Positions 7,470-17,259 of a DNA stretch of 31,434 nt are shown here, piece after piece. This DNA is from a virus. Numbering within the stretch: the first letter of the stretch is position 1; each line of letters opens with the position of its first letter. Made by a program: the position numbers and the translations under genes. The stretch is from positions 1-31,434 of IMG/VR virus record IMGVR_UViG_3300007541_000107; one strand, given 5' to 3'. The notes below the pieces were generated by a model that searched no databases, had not been told where the DNA came from, and saw only the letters and a list, made by a program, of their open reading frames with translations.

Positions 7470-10400
7470 TTATTGTCCTTTTTCTTTTGCTTTTGATTTT
7501 TGATTTTTTCATTTCCTCCACCGAACCACCAGTAGTAAGGAGCTCCGAAAAGAGGCACGACGCGCCAAGTTTCGGCATCCTCAAGATTAAATTCCTTCTT
7601 ATCATTTAAAATCGTTTGAGCATCACGGAAAGGATAATCGAACCAAGGCATCGGAGGTGACAAGGTAATCAAAGCCGTATCCCGAATCCCATGCTCCCGA
7701 GCATAATATAGGCTGTACCTCGACAATCCGCCAAGCTTCCAGACGTTATCAACTGCGATGTCAGAAAGAGTCGGATCACGCCCCATCACAAAATCCTTCA
7801 GCCAGTCCGTAGGAATTCCAGCCAGCCAGAGAAAAGCCAGCAATCGGGTAAGATTCAGGAATCCTTTGGTAAACCGGCCCCAGTCTTTTGTTTCATAGCC
7901 TTTAGCCATTTCTACAATTCCTTCACGGCGATAGGAATCAATCTGTTTAATTGTGAAGGTTTTCAGCATATAAGCCACCCGGCCACGGGGATTTTCAAGA
8001 TACCCTTTAGGCATTTCCGACAAGTCAACAGGATGATAATCAAGCAGGATATTCCATCCGAGCAGAAGCACATCATTAGACTTCCGGCCTTCCGCCAGAT
8101 CATTCTTCAGCTTGTTGATTCGTGCCTGGTCATTCGCAAAGTATTCGTTCAGCCGTTCCTGATTCCGCGCAAGAAAGCGACCCTTTCGAGCTTGAGCCCG
8201 ATAAGCTCTGATTCCGCTATTGACCAAGGTATTTTGCCCAGCCCTGCCAAAATGTTTAAGCCCAATAGCAGTAAAGACCGTATCGACCGCCTTGGCCATC
8301 GAAACCATGTCTTTGTATTCAGTGTTCAGGTTTCCAAGTCCCAAGTCCCGCTGGATTTTGATTTCGCTGATTCCGAAAACACTGGCCAGCCAGGAACTTC
8401 CCGCACGTCCAATTCCAGCTTCAAAAGCAGCAAAGGCAATATCCTGAAACTGGGTAATCGTAGAGGTAATGCCGCTTCCCATAGTGGTCAGATAGCCAAG
8501 CGAACGAAAACGCGCCCAGTTCTTGGGAGTTGCCTGGAATCCAAAGTAAGCTTTTAGATCCTTAACAAGTTCATCCTGTTCCAAGGCACTGATTCGACCG
8601 GCTTCAAACTCCGGAAGAAGGTAAGCCCCTATGGACTGATCCAGGTCAATTCGCTTTGAAACCGGCTTTGCTTCCTCATCTCCGTATTTGTTTTGTCCCG
8701 TAGTGACCAGATTCCAGATAACCTTATCACCAAAGAAGTTCTTGCGCTCGATAGCCGTTACAATGCTGGTAATGTACCTATCCAGAGAATCAAAAGGATT
8801 CGTGGAGTAGTACTTTTCAAATTGTTCCGGAGTAACTTCCTCGATTTGACGTTGCTTGAAGTTGGAAGGCTTTGCATCGCCGGGAGCCCGGAAACCTTTC
8901 AAGACCTGATTGATAACCGTAATTTTTTCTTCCTCAGTAAGAAGCCCGTTTTTGCTTTCAGCATTCCGAATTGCATTTCTGATTATTCCATCACGTTCCC
9001 GGCCAAACGATCCAAGCAACCCGTCCAGATCCTTTATATGTCTTGGCCAGTAGTTATCTATTTCCCCGACCTCGTAACCGGCTTTAATCGCCGCTTTCCG
9101 GAGCCCTGCCATCACGTCAATTGCTTCCTGAAGTTCTTCCCCATTGAGAACACTTCGAACAAAATCAAAATCCCCGTTGATCAGAGCAAGACCCACTTGT
9201 TTCCGCTTTTCCTTGCTCAAAGCAGAGTAAGCAATTCTCAAAGGCATTGTCCGAGCAATGCTGTCCTGAATCTGTACGTTTACATCCAAGCCAAATTTCC
9301 GGAGCCGGGAGAATACCCCCGGAGAAATCCGCCTTATACGACTCGACAAAGGCAACCCCGCATAGGAAATAAAGCCGCGTTCCTTGGTAAGCGGAATCCG
9401 GCCTTCAGCCAGGGCTTTTTCTTCTTCTTCACGTTGAGTTTCCGCCCGTTCCCTCATCAGCCTGGAATGATACTCATTAAACAACTCATTTGCCGGAGTA
9501 ATTCCATAATCATCCGGAGGTGGATCAGGAAGCTTTTGGCTGTCCATCATCGAAAATGATTCATTTATGAGCCCCGACCTTTTCATGGAAAGCCATCCGG
9601 AAGACGTTACATCAAGCAAGTCAATTTGATACACTTCAAGATCCTTTTGAAGCTGGCGAAAATCCTGAATCGGACGCTGATTAGTTGTTGCAAGCAGGAT
9701 TGACGGAGATCCAAAATCAGAAGCACCGCGAACAATCATATCCAGCAATTCCCGATAAGTAAGATTCCTTGGATGCTGCTCAATAGCCGTCAAAGCATTT
9801 TTTGTAGTCAGATAAATGATGAAATCTTTATCTTCCGCGTGAGTTCTTAACCCAGTAGCAATTGAATTTAAGGTTTCGGGATCACTAACAAACGGAAGAT
9901 TCCGCCTTGGCACCAATTCCCATGGCGGCATTTTTGGAATTTCCTCAAATTTTCTAAGCAACCCGTAATCAGATTGGAAAAAAGAACCCATCGAATAATA
10001 TCTGTCCCCATTCGTGATAAGTTGACCGCCATAACTTACATTTTTTCCGAAGGTAGTTCCTTCCATCATTTTATGGATCATCATATCAGCTGCACTGGGA
10101 TTAGGATTACCAGAAGGATGATTGTGCCAGATGATCACTTTCCGCGCATTGTCACCGGCCTGATTCACAAGTTTTCTGATCAGCTTTACATCCACCAAAG
10201 ATGAACTGATAGTCCCGGCCGTGAGGATTTGGGCTCTAATAATTTCCCCGTCCTCATTCAAGACCGCAGCCCCAAACAATTCCTGATAAGGATTCCGAAG
10301 CGTTGCAGCCAAATAGGCAAAATCCTTGTGATTCAGAACCTTTTGACCTTCCCACTTCAGATTAGGTATATCACCTTTTACCAAAGCGGGAGCAATAGAA

Positions 10401-13400
10401 CTAACACGGCCACGCAGATTCAATGACTGGGAAACCATTGCCTGACCCTCTGTAGTTAAGATATCTTCGAGTAACCGGCCTGAAAAGGCCTCCTGACTCA
10501 ACAACTCATTAAAAGCCGAATCGATTGCCAAAGATTTGTTCTCACTTTCCGGGATTGGTTTCCCCGAGAAATCGAATTCACCTTGAGTTCCGGATTCCTC
10601 AGCCAAACCTGGAAAAGATTTAGAAGCCTTCAAATATTTATAAACTTGCGCCGGAGTCATTTCCCGGAGCCTTCCAAGGGTCTTTTGCTTATCTCCTAGT
10701 GAAAAAGTGTCTTCTATGGTGATATCAGAGGCATCGAAAATTACGTAATTGAACGCTTCTTTTTCTGTTCCACGAGCATAGTTTTTATACTTGATTCCCC
10801 GGATTCCGTAAGAATGAAGTAATTCACTGGCATCCCGCTGCCCTGTTTCTTGACTGATCAGTGTGTAAAGATTTTGACCAGTGGGATTGACCCCAGCCGC
10901 AGAGGCCCGGTTCTCAATTTCAGCCCAATAGCCAGTGTTTTCATCCAGCTTTTCCAGAGCCGCTTGAACCTTGGGAGACTGCTCATCAAGCATTTCGTCC
11001 CAAAGCAGGTATTCATCCTGTTCCGGAGCCAGATTCACCTTATAAATCTTACCGGACCTTGTTTCCCCTGGAACAAACTTGAAGCCCTCGAGTACAATCA
11101 TCTGTTCAGTAAATTGCCTGATTTCCCTGTCCCGTAAGTCTCTTAGAATCTGATCACGAATTTCACCATCGGGAAGGTCAGCGAATGATTGTGCTCTTAC
11201 TTCCGGAAACTCCTGTACCAAATAAAGGTTTAAATCATGCGGTTCCAATCCATACGTTAAACTAGCTTCCTTCAGATTTCCATGAAACTCAATAGCCCAT
11301 TGAAGCCCTTCGAGAGCGCCTTCCCGGGCCTTATCAAATTCACTTTGACTCCATTGGCTTACATCCTTCCAGGTATCCGCGTGCGATTGCAGCAACTCAA
11401 AAGCCTGGTACTCCGTCAGGCTTCCTCCGACTGGTATGTAAGGATTTCCATCAGCCTTTAGCAATACCCCGGGATTGTTTTGTTTACTCAGTTTGTCCCG
11501 GTAATGCTTTGCAACCCCTTCCTTATCCGCAAAATAGAGACCCCATCCAAAAGCTTGATTTCCTTCACCCTTTCCAATCCAGTCATTGCTGAACTTGTCA
11601 AAGTTGTAAGGTGATCCATGCCAGGCAGAATGAAAGGTATCCTCAATCAAACCGGAGTCATGTTCGCTGAAAAGTTCATCAACCCCTTCCTCACCGAAGA
11701 CCCGTTTCAGTTTGGATTTCAGTTCATCGACATTCCCGGCCTTGGCAAAGTCCCCGCCAAGCTTTTCCGAATCGATCATAAAAGAAGGGCTGAAGCCCGT
11801 GGGATCATCTTGCCGACCGTATTTCTCCAGCCACTTCAAACGCTCCCTGAAGATCGTCATACGCTGTTCAGGAGTGAACGAAGGATCAGTTAAGTAATCC
11901 CCGGAGATCGGCACCATTTGAAAGGTATCGCCTAATGGGTATTGCTCCAGCCCGTGCATCGAGTCATTCAGAGCCGAAAGCATTTCATCAATCGTTTCAA
12001 ACTGAAATCCCTGTTCGTTCAGAGACTCCCTGATATGATCCAAGTCAGTAACCTTCACATCCTTTGGGAAAAACCTATCAGCAGCAGCCGTATTGCGCCG
12101 CCTAGCGGTTTTCACGACCGGACTCGACTTGTCCCCCCTGCGAGCCCTTATCCGGTAAGAAACGGTCTTTACAAGGTTCTCATATAGTTCCGCCACATCC
12201 GAAGCCATCGGATCACCTTTGGTCCTCAAGATTTGAGGATGCGGAATCTTCCCCTTCAGGATATTCGAAAGTTCCGTTGCCGGATCAGGAATGAAACCAG
12301 CTCCAGCAGCTTCATTGCGTTCCCGTTCAAGATTGTAATCCTCATCCCGACCCAGGGCACGTAAGATATGGGTTTCAAGATTTGCGTCCAATTGTCCGAG
12401 CTCCTTCATGTAGACAAGGTTCATTGCGTGATTAAGCACAGCCCGGAAATAAACCTGGAGTTTCCGAACAAAGGTTTCAAACCACGTCGGAAGGATTTCT
12501 CTCAGAATCTTGGAATCCCCGACATCTCTAACTGTTCCGCCATCGGTCAGCACGTAATCAACTACCAGATCAGAAAAGAGCTCGAGAGCCCCTTCCCGGG
12601 TGTCAGCGTATTTGTTTTCCCCCAGGAAATCTTCCCATTGGTGTTTCCAGTCCATCAGTTCAGCTTCAGTCAGTTCCCCGGAGTCCAGAGCCCATTTGAT
12701 GTAACCTTCAGACCTTTCCTCGATGACAGTCAGAGGATTTCCGTTCTGATAGATGTAAGAAATGTCTTGAACCATGCGGTTTGTTTTTGGATCACGGATT
12801 GCCTGATTCCGGCCAAAGATAGAGATTTCCTGCATATCCTCCAGAGTGGGACGTTCATTCCCATCCAAAGGTTTGATTGCCCGGATTGCCCGAAGAGCCG
12901 CCGACTGTCTGACACTGCCCTTTCGAACCAGATCTGCCAAAGTAGGATTCACTTCCGACATATGAACAAAGGTACTATTTCCATCCATGAACTGTTCAAA
13001 GTAGCCAATCGCTTCATTGGTCATCGCAACGCCGGCACGTTTGGGAGCTTCAACTACGTACTGGGTAAGATACTCCAGCCCTTCCGCTTCAGTTTTGAAG
13101 GTTTGAACTACTTCCTCATCCGGATCCAACATCACCCAATCATCCCCGCGCTTTACGAGAGTTGGCACTGTTTCCATTCCAGAAACCTGAGATTGAAGCC
13201 GTTCCGCTTCGAATTCTTCAACGACATCAATTCCCGTCAGTTCTCTAAGTTCGAGAGTCTTTGACCGTTTTTGCCAGTCAGCCATGAACTGTTTCCCCTG
13301 TTCCGTAGTGGTATCAATCTCGAAAACCCGGACTTCCTCCGGACCTTTGTGCAAGGCAAAGACAGAATTCCCGGACTGGTAAAGGTCAACCCCTTCCATC

Positions 13401-14863
13401 GAGTCCAGTTTCTTAAAGCCGGTTCCTTCCAAATTGGGGGAAAGCATTGCATTGTATGCCAGTTGAGCAATACGGCTTCCGTTCATCGCCTGAATAAAGG
13501 TATCAGCCGCATCGCCGAGACGTTCCCGAGCTTGTTTATCCGTCATGTACTCCCGCGCCTGAAGAAATTCCGACTGAGTAAGCGGTTCCCCTGTCTTGCT
13601 TCTGATCAGGTTATCCTTCCGCCTGTTCTCGAGTACGGATCCAGTTGCTGAGAATACGGAACTGATTCCACCCCCGGCGATAGCTCCGACCGTAAATTCA
13701 AGGACACGTTTCTTGAAAGCTTCCTCAGTAAAGAGCTCCCGGCCTTCATCGTATGAGAGTGACGCGATAGAATCGAGCAGGAGGCCTTGCAAGGCTTCAG
13801 TGGACCCTTCAGCCGCGCCAGCCGTTGCAAAGGCTTTCGCAGCCCCTTTTGCTATTTCTGCCCCGGAAATCTTGCCTTTCTTGGGAACGTGTTTCCAGAT
13901 TTTGCCAATAACCGACTCAATACCCATTCTTTCAAGGATCATCCCAGGTATTGCGTACTGCATTCCAACCCGGAATTCTTCCAGTTGATCAGTCCCACCA
14001 TTTTCCCGGTAATCATCCACCGCTTCCTGATATAAAGCTGACTCGATGGCCATCGGCCCAACGTAGGGAACAAAAGCAGCCGGGATGTAAACTCCCATCT
14101 GTCCAACCGCATCGAGAACACCGCCGACAACAGATTCACTAAATTCCTTATCGATTTTATTCCACTCAACAAAGGCCTTCCGCTTTGCCCCGACATCCTT
14201 TGACCAGTCCATGAAAAGCGAATCCGTTGCCTTTACAGCAATCCGCTTTCTCAAGTTCTCGTGATGTTCCGCCAGTTGAGCATTTAGCTCCCGGAATTCA
14301 GCCTGTTCCGCAGCCGTTAAAAAGTTCCAATCAAGAATCTGTCTTTCCGGTTCAGCCACCGCGGTAATGAACATGTTCCCAGGTCCAGCGATTTCCTTCA
14401 TCCTGTCCTTGATTTCAGCAATGCTTTTCTTTTCCGGCTCGGAGTAATGGCCACCCATTGCCGCAGATCCAAGAACAGCCGTTTGAGCCAAAGACCCTTC
14501 AGCCACCATCAAACCGGTTTTGACAGTTCCGCCCATAACGGTTTTCCCGGCATCGATGAAATCGTTCTGAGTTCCACGGGGAACATTGTTCGATTTGAAA
14601 TAATCGACCAGCGAAGCATACGCTTCCGAATCACTGACTTCCTTTTTAAAAAAGTTGCCTTTCAAGGCATCGTAATCTCTCAAGACTTCCTGATGTGGTT
14701 TCTTCATCCGTTCAGACAGGAAAGCGGATACAAACCACTTATCAGCCACCGCTTCAGGATCGCTTGAACCCTCCATGGCCTTAGACAATTCAGCCCTTGT
14801 TTGTGGTCCAAGGGCGTTTAGGCGTTGATCGGGATCAACAAAATATGGCGCCAGATTACTCAT
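7466..14863 (-). CDS. Giant polyvalent internal virion (ejection) protein with ADP-ribosyltransferase-like and RadC/JAB-like domains
   Basis: A 2465-residue protein in the position of T7 gene 16, the large ejected core protein. The N-terminal 410 residues are helical with several glycine/alanine-rich hydrophobic stretches (about 105-135, 245-275, 385-405), plausibly membrane-interacting. Around 700-860 are VIEERSEGYIK and a helical segment typical of large phage polyvalent proteins. At about 1080-1377 lies an ART-PolyVal-like ADP-ribosyltransferase: AWHGSPYNFDKF (His1082), FGWGLYFADKEGVAKHY, and YVIFDASDI. At about 1500-1620 lies a RadC-like JAB domain with a complete metal site: Glu1528, HNHPSG (His1580, His1582), Ser1590 and Asp1593. 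The C-terminal 600 residues contain IDNYWPRHIKD and end in WRVVPLFGAPYYWWFGGG, like other LPD38-type polyvalent proteins. The start is coupled by ATGA overlap. I saw no transglycosylase motif like that of T7 gp16. Confidence 0.85.
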   Translation of the reverse strand: MSNLAPYFVDPDQRLNALGPQTRAELSKAMEGSSDPEAVADKWFVSAFLSERMKKPHQEVLRDYDALKGNFFKKEVSDSEAYASLVDYFKSNNVPRGTQNDFIDAGKTVMGGTVKTGLMVAEGSLAQTAVLGSAAMGGHYSEPEKKSIAEIKDRMKEIAGPGNMFITAVAEPERQILDWNFLTAAEQAEFRELNAQLAEHHENLRKRIAVKATDSLFMDWSKDVGAKRKAFVEWNKIDKEFSESVVGGVLDAVGQMGVYIPAAFVPYVGPMAIESALYQEAVDDYRENGGTDQLEEFRVGMQYAIPGMILERMGIESVIGKIWKHVPKKGKISGAEIAKGAAKAFATAGAAEGSTEALQGLLLDSIASLSYDEGRELFTEEAFKKRVLEFTVGAIAGGGISSVFSATGSVLENRRKDNLIRSKTGEPLTQSEFLQAREYMTDKQARERLGDAADTFIQAMNGSRIAQLAYNAMLSPNLEGTGFKKLDSMEGVDLYQSGNSVFALHKGPEEVRVFEIDTTTEQGKQFMADWQKRSKTLELRELTGIDVVEEFEAERLQSQVSGMETVPTLVKRGDDWVMLDPDEEVVQTFKTEAEGLEYLTQYVVEAPKRAGVAMTNEAIGYFEQFMDGNSTFVHMSEVNPTLADLVRKGSVRQSAALRAIRAIKPLDGNERPTLEDMQEISIFGRNQAIRDPKTNRMVQDISYIYQNGNPLTVIEERSEGYIKWALDSGELTEAELMDWKHQWEDFLGENKYADTREGALELFSDLVVDYVLTDGGTVRDVGDSKILREILPTWFETFVRKLQVYFRAVLNHAMNLVYMKELGQLDANLETHILRALGRDEDYNLERERNEAAGAGFIPDPATELSNILKGKIPHPQILRTKGDPMASDVAELYENLVKTVSYRIRARRGDKSSPVVKTARRRNTAAADRFFPKDVKVTDLDHIRESLNEQGFQFETIDEMLSALNDSMHGLEQYPLGDTFQMVPISGDYLTDPSFTPEQRMTIFRERLKWLEKYGRQDDPTGFSPSFMIDSEKLGGDFAKAGNVDELKSKLKRVFGEEGVDELFSEHDSGLIEDTFHSAWHGSPYNFDKFSNDWIGKGEGNQAFGWGLYFADKEGVAKHYRDKLSKQNNPGVLLKADGNPYIPVGGSLTEYQAFELLQSHADTWKDVSQWSQSEFDKAREGALEGLQWAIEFHGNLKEASLTYGLEPHDLNLYLVQEFPEVRAQSFADLPDGEIRDQILRDLRDREIRQFTEQMIVLEGFKFVPGETRSGKIYKVNLAPEQDEYLLWDEMLDEQSPKVQAALEKLDENTGYWAEIENRASAAGVNPTGQNLYTLISQETGQRDASELLHSYGIRGIKYKNYARGTEKEAFNYVIFDASDITIEDTFSLGDKQKTLGRLREMTPAQVYKYLKASKSFPGLAEESGTQGEFDFSGKPIPESENKSLAIDSAFNELLSQEAFSGRLLEDILTTEGQAMVSQSLNLRGRVSSIAPALVKGDIPNLKWEGQKVLNHKDFAYLAATLRNPYQELFGAAVLNEDGEIIRAQILTAGTISSSLVDVKLIRKLVNQAGDNARKVIIWHNHPSGNPNPSAADMMIHKMMEGTTFGKNVSYGGQLITNGDRYYSMGSFFQSDYGLLRKFEEIPKMPPWELVPRRNLPFVSDPETLNSIATGLRTHAEDKDFIIYLTTKNALTAIEQHPRNLTYRELLDMIVRGASDFGSPSILLATTNQRPIQDFRQLQKDLEVYQIDLLDVTSSGWLSMKRSGLINESFSMMDSQKLPDPPPDDYGITPANELFNEYHSRLMRERAETQREEEEKALAEGRIPLTKERGFISYAGLPLSSRIRRISPGVFSRLRKFGLDVNVQIQDSIARTMPLRIAYSALSKEKRKQVGLALINGDFDFVRSVLNGEELQEAIDVMAGLRKAAIKAGYEVGEIDNYWPRHIKDLDGLLGSFGRERDGIIRNAIRNAESKNGLLTEEEKITVINQVLKGFRAPGDAKPSNFKQRQIEEVTPEQFEKYYSTNPFDSLDRYITSIVTAIERKNFFGDKVIWNLVTTGQNKYGDEEAKPVSKRIDLDQSIGAYLLPEFEAGRISALEQDELVKDLKAYFGFQATPKNWARFRSLGYLTTMGSGITSTITQFQDIAFAAFEAGIGRAGSSWLASVFGISEIKIQRDLGLGNLNTEYKDMVSMAKAVDTVFTAIGLKHFGRAGQNTLVNSGIRAYRAQARKGRFLARNQERLNEYFANDQARINKLKNDLAEGRKSNDVLLLGWNILLDYHPVDLSEMPKGYLENPRGRVAYMLKTFTIKQIDSYRREGIVEMAKGYETKDWGRFTKGFLNLTRLLAFLWLAGIPTDWLKDFVMGRDPTLSDIAVDNVWKLGGLSRYSLYYAREHGIRDTALITLSPPMPWFDYPFRDAQTILNDKKEFNLEDAETWRVVPLFGAPYYWWFGGGNEKIKNQKQKKKDNK

Positions 14864-16311
14864 CTCGATAGATCAATTGTGCTTTCAGATGCCCCGGCCA
14901 TCAATTCAAGAATCATGGGGTTAGTGATCTTATCCTTCAGGAAGGCCTGAACATCCTCATAGGTTGCCTTGGGATTGTTATCAAAGAATTGCCGAATCAT
15001 TTTTTCATGGTTCATCGACATTTGCCCAACCGACAAAGCCCCATACCGCGGAAGCAGTTCCCGGTAGGTTTCAATCAGATTAGTACGCATTTCCTGTTCA
15101 GGAGGTGTAATGTCTCGATCAAAGATCCAGCCGGTTCCTTCTTCCTGCATATCCGACAAATCAGAAGCTTTTAGATCAAAGTAATCGTTCATCAACTGAA
15201 TCTTGGAATCCCGGGTAAGATCGGAAGTAACAATCGAATCAAGAATCTCTTTGTATTTCCCGTCATAGGGTTGTCGTACTTGCCCAGTCCAAGCCAGCAC
15301 CATCCAAGGAGCCATATCATCCTTAATCGCCTTGTATTCTGTTTTGTCCCCGTAGGCGTCCGTTTCGGTAAACTTTTCAAACTCCGTTTGCGCTTTAATG
15401 ACGGTCTTTAAAGCTTCCCCGTCATCCTTGGAAATCTCTTTGTTAAAAATAGCGTTATCAATGTCTAGTTCCCCGGCATCACCTTTTTCCAAGTCTCTCG
15501 AAAGCTTTACCGCAGTTGATGTTTGGTTTCGATGAATAGTACGGATCCGAGCTTTTGCCATCTTTTCAAGCTGAGTCCTGCCGCCCCATGAAATACCGCC
15601 CCGGCCTTCAACCTCCATGTTCAGGTAATTTCCGTCCTTGTCGGTTGCCGTCAGGTTCTCGATATACTCATTTATCAGATCTTCATCTTCCGGAAGACTG
15701 TAGAGCTCGATTTCTCCCATGTTATAGAGTCCTTCCTCAAGACCCCGCCTGATCTTTTGTTCCTTCTGTTCCGGAGTCGCATCAAGCTTTTCCATTTCCT
15801 GAAGAAATCCCTCATGGTCGCCTTGTCTAAGCTTCAGTTGAGCCAGCCCTTCGATTTGTGCGTTTGCCTTTGAAATCAGAGCCTTATTCTGAACGACTCT
15901 GAAACGTGCAGCGCTTTGAGCTTCCCATTGCTGCATACGCAACTTATCGAGGTTTTTTACATCGGGACCGGCATTCTCCAGATCCTTTTCCCGAAGTTCC
16001 TTGTAACCCTCAAGCATGCGTTGACGTTCCAGCCCCCAGGATCGAATATCATCCGGATTCTGATCCATGTATTGCTGAATCTGGCTTTCAAGGTCGATTC
16101 GCTTTGCTTCCTGATCGGCCAAAATCCCCTCATTGATGTGATCCTGTTTCCTTTGTTCATAGGCATCGATCATGCCCCCAATCTGAGAGACAGCCCTTCC
16201 GATGTTTGCTTGCGCCTGGAATTCCGCATTCCTTGCATTGGGATTGACCTGAACGCCGGGAGCCGTTGCACCGATCGTCGCGTTTCTGACTGGTTCGAAT
16301 AATCTAGGCAT
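14860..16311 (-). CDS. Internal virion protein, T7 gp15-like position
   Basis: A 483-residue protein, almost wholly helical and highly charged (EQRKQDHINEGILADQEAKR, DLENAGPDVKNLDKLRMQQW). It has no signal peptide or membrane span. Its place between a gp14-like gene and the giant polyvalent protein matches T7 gene 15, whose product builds the internal core and, with gp14 and gp16, the DNA-ejection conduit. Proteins of this class diverge quickly, so the assignment rests on order, composition and size (T7 gp15 is larger, about 750 residues). A clear ribosome site (GGGAGGACTTTCTAAAT) precedes the ATG, and the stop overlaps the next start (ATGA). Confidence 0.72.
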   Translation of the reverse strand: MPRLFEPVRNATIGATAPGVQVNPNARNAEFQAQANIGRAVSQIGGMIDAYEQRKQDHINEGILADQEAKRIDLESQIQQYMDQNPDDIRSWGLERQRMLEGYKELREKDLENAGPDVKNLDKLRMQQWEAQSAARFRVVQNKALISKANAQIEGLAQLKLRQGDHEGFLQEMEKLDATPEQKEQKIRRGLEEGLYNMGEIELYSLPEDEDLINEYIENLTATDKDGNYLNMEVEGRGGISWGGRTQLEKMAKARIRTIHRNQTSTAVKLSRDLEKGDAGELDIDNAIFNKEISKDDGEALKTVIKAQTEFEKFTETDAYGDKTEYKAIKDDMAPWMVLAWTGQVRQPYDGKYKEILDSIVTSDLTRDSKIQLMNDYFDLKASDLSDMQEEGTGWIFDRDITPPEQEMRTNLIETYRELLPRYGALSVGQMSMNHEKMIRQFFDNNPKATYEDVQAFLKDKITNPMILELMAGASESTIDLSR

Positions 16312-16313
16312 AT

Positions 16314-16865
16314 TTAGAAAGTCCTCCCTGAACTGCTACCACTTGAAGAGCTACCCGCAGCGGGACCCGGTGAGCCTTGAGGTGCTTTCGTTTGATCCCT
16401 GCCTGAACTGCTAGCACTTGAAAAGCTACCCACAGCCATTCCGATACCTTGAAGAATTGTACCAATGGCAGCTTGTTTCCCAGCCTTCTTTGCCGCTTTC
16501 CCTTCATATCGGTCAGTTGCAGCTTTGGTAAGCATGTTTCTGATGTCATTTTCTCCCTGTCTTTGAAGTTCTAGCGTTTGAAGTTCCAGGTTCCCGGCAT
16601 CCTCAGCCAGAACTTCCAGAGGTGAACCTTCGATAGCAACACCGCTTGAAAGGAAGGAAAGCCGTTTTCTGCCAATCAGTTTCCTGTCATCCAAACGCTT
16701 TTGCTTTGCCGCGGCGATGGTTTCCAGCCGACGAGCCCGGGCATCAGCTTCCCGCTGTTGTGCGTTACGCTCAAGAATAGCTTCCTGAGTTTTTCCTTGC
16801 TGGTATTGAGCATTCGCAGAGTAGCCAGCCCCAATCAAAGCGATTATTGCGCCAACGTATCCCAT
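16314..16865 (-). CDS. Internal virion protein, T7 gp14-like
   Basis: A 183-residue protein in the T7 gene 14 position and of about the same size (T7 gp14 is 196). It has the family layout: a hydrophobic glycine-rich N-terminus (MGYVGAIIALIGAGYSANAQ), a long charged helix (about 20-75, ERNAQQREADARARRLETIA), the segment SSGVAIEGSPLEVLAEDAGN, and a second glycine-rich hydrophobic stretch (AAIGTILQGIGMAVGS). Proteins of this type form the outer-membrane part of the ejection tunnel. The C-terminal 35 residues are a Ser/Gly/Pro-rich tail made partly by an internal duplication (16327-16436). Only a weak ribosome site is seen. Confidence 0.75.
   Translation of the reverse strand: MGYVGAIIALIGAGYSANAQYQQGKTQEAILERNAQQREADARARRLETIAAAKQKRLDDRKLIGRKRLSFLSSGVAIEGSPLEVLAEDAGNLELQTLELQRQGENDIRNMLTKAATDRYEGKAAKKAGKQAAIGTILQGIGMAVGSFSSASSSGRDQTKAPQGSPGPAAGSSSSGSSSGRTF
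16327..16436 (-). repeat. Imperfect in-frame direct repeat in the gp14-like gene
   Basis: Two 35-base copies (16327-16361 and 16402-16436) differ at three positions and start 75 bases apart, that is 25 codons. They encode the related Ser-rich segments AAGSSSSGSSSGR and AVGSFSSASSSGR at the C-terminus. The duplication keeps frame and probably only lengthens a flexible tail. Confidence 0.8.
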
Positions 16866-16866
16866 T

Positions 16867-17259
16867 TTATTGTTTTACCAAAAGGGTTAAATCGGAATCG
16901 CATACCTGCCATCCGACCAGTTTCAAGGTTTCCACAAGTCCGGGAGCCGCAGTAAGAATAAATCCATGAGTATAATCATGATTCAAGGCGATCAGCTCAA
17001 GGCTTTCCAGCATCCAAACAATAGCTCTTGCCTTTGCCGGTACTGCTATTTCCGGATTAACCACCACATACTGAACGTAATAAACACCCATCCCGAGCAT
17101 CATTGCCAGGAATGCCATTGCCACCGGTTTCCCTTTATGTTCGACCACAAACCCAAGCGGAGGAAGCAAAGCTTCGTACGGAGCCAATAAGCCGCTTTCA
17201 ATCCACCAGCTGTTAAAAAGATCAAGATCGGTTTCTTTATCAAGTTTGCGTATCTGCAT
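16867..17259 (-). CDS. GNAT-fold acetyltransferase-like protein, T7 gp13-like position
   Basis: A 130-residue protein with the strand/helix order of a small GNAT fold: MQIRKLDKETDLDLFNSWW (first strand and helix), FVVEHKGKPVAMAFLAMM (central strands), VYYVQYVVVNPEIAVPAKAR (core strand then helix) and a C-terminal GFILTAAPGLVETLKLVGW. The acetyl-CoA loop is not a strong R/Q-x-x-G-x-G/A match (VNPEIAVPAKARA), so enzymatic activity is uncertain. T7 gene 13 and many T7-like phages have a small protein of this kind between tail tube B and gp14. It may act in virion assembly rather than catalysis. The ATG overlaps the previous stop by one base (TAATG). Confidence 0.7.
   Translation of the reverse strand: MQIRKLDKETDLDLFNSWWIESGLLAPYEALLPPLGFVVEHKGKPVAMAFLAMMLGMGVYYVQYVVVNPEIAVPAKARAIVWMLESLELIALNHDYTHGFILTAAPGLVETLKLVGWQVCDSDLTLLVKQ

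Noticed and set aside
12368-13264. Long plus-strand open frame (298 codons), and similar ones at 8693-9559 and 8033-8557
   Set aside because: They lie fully inside the polyvalent protein gene on the other strand, have no family-like motifs, and reflect the codon bias of the real frame.
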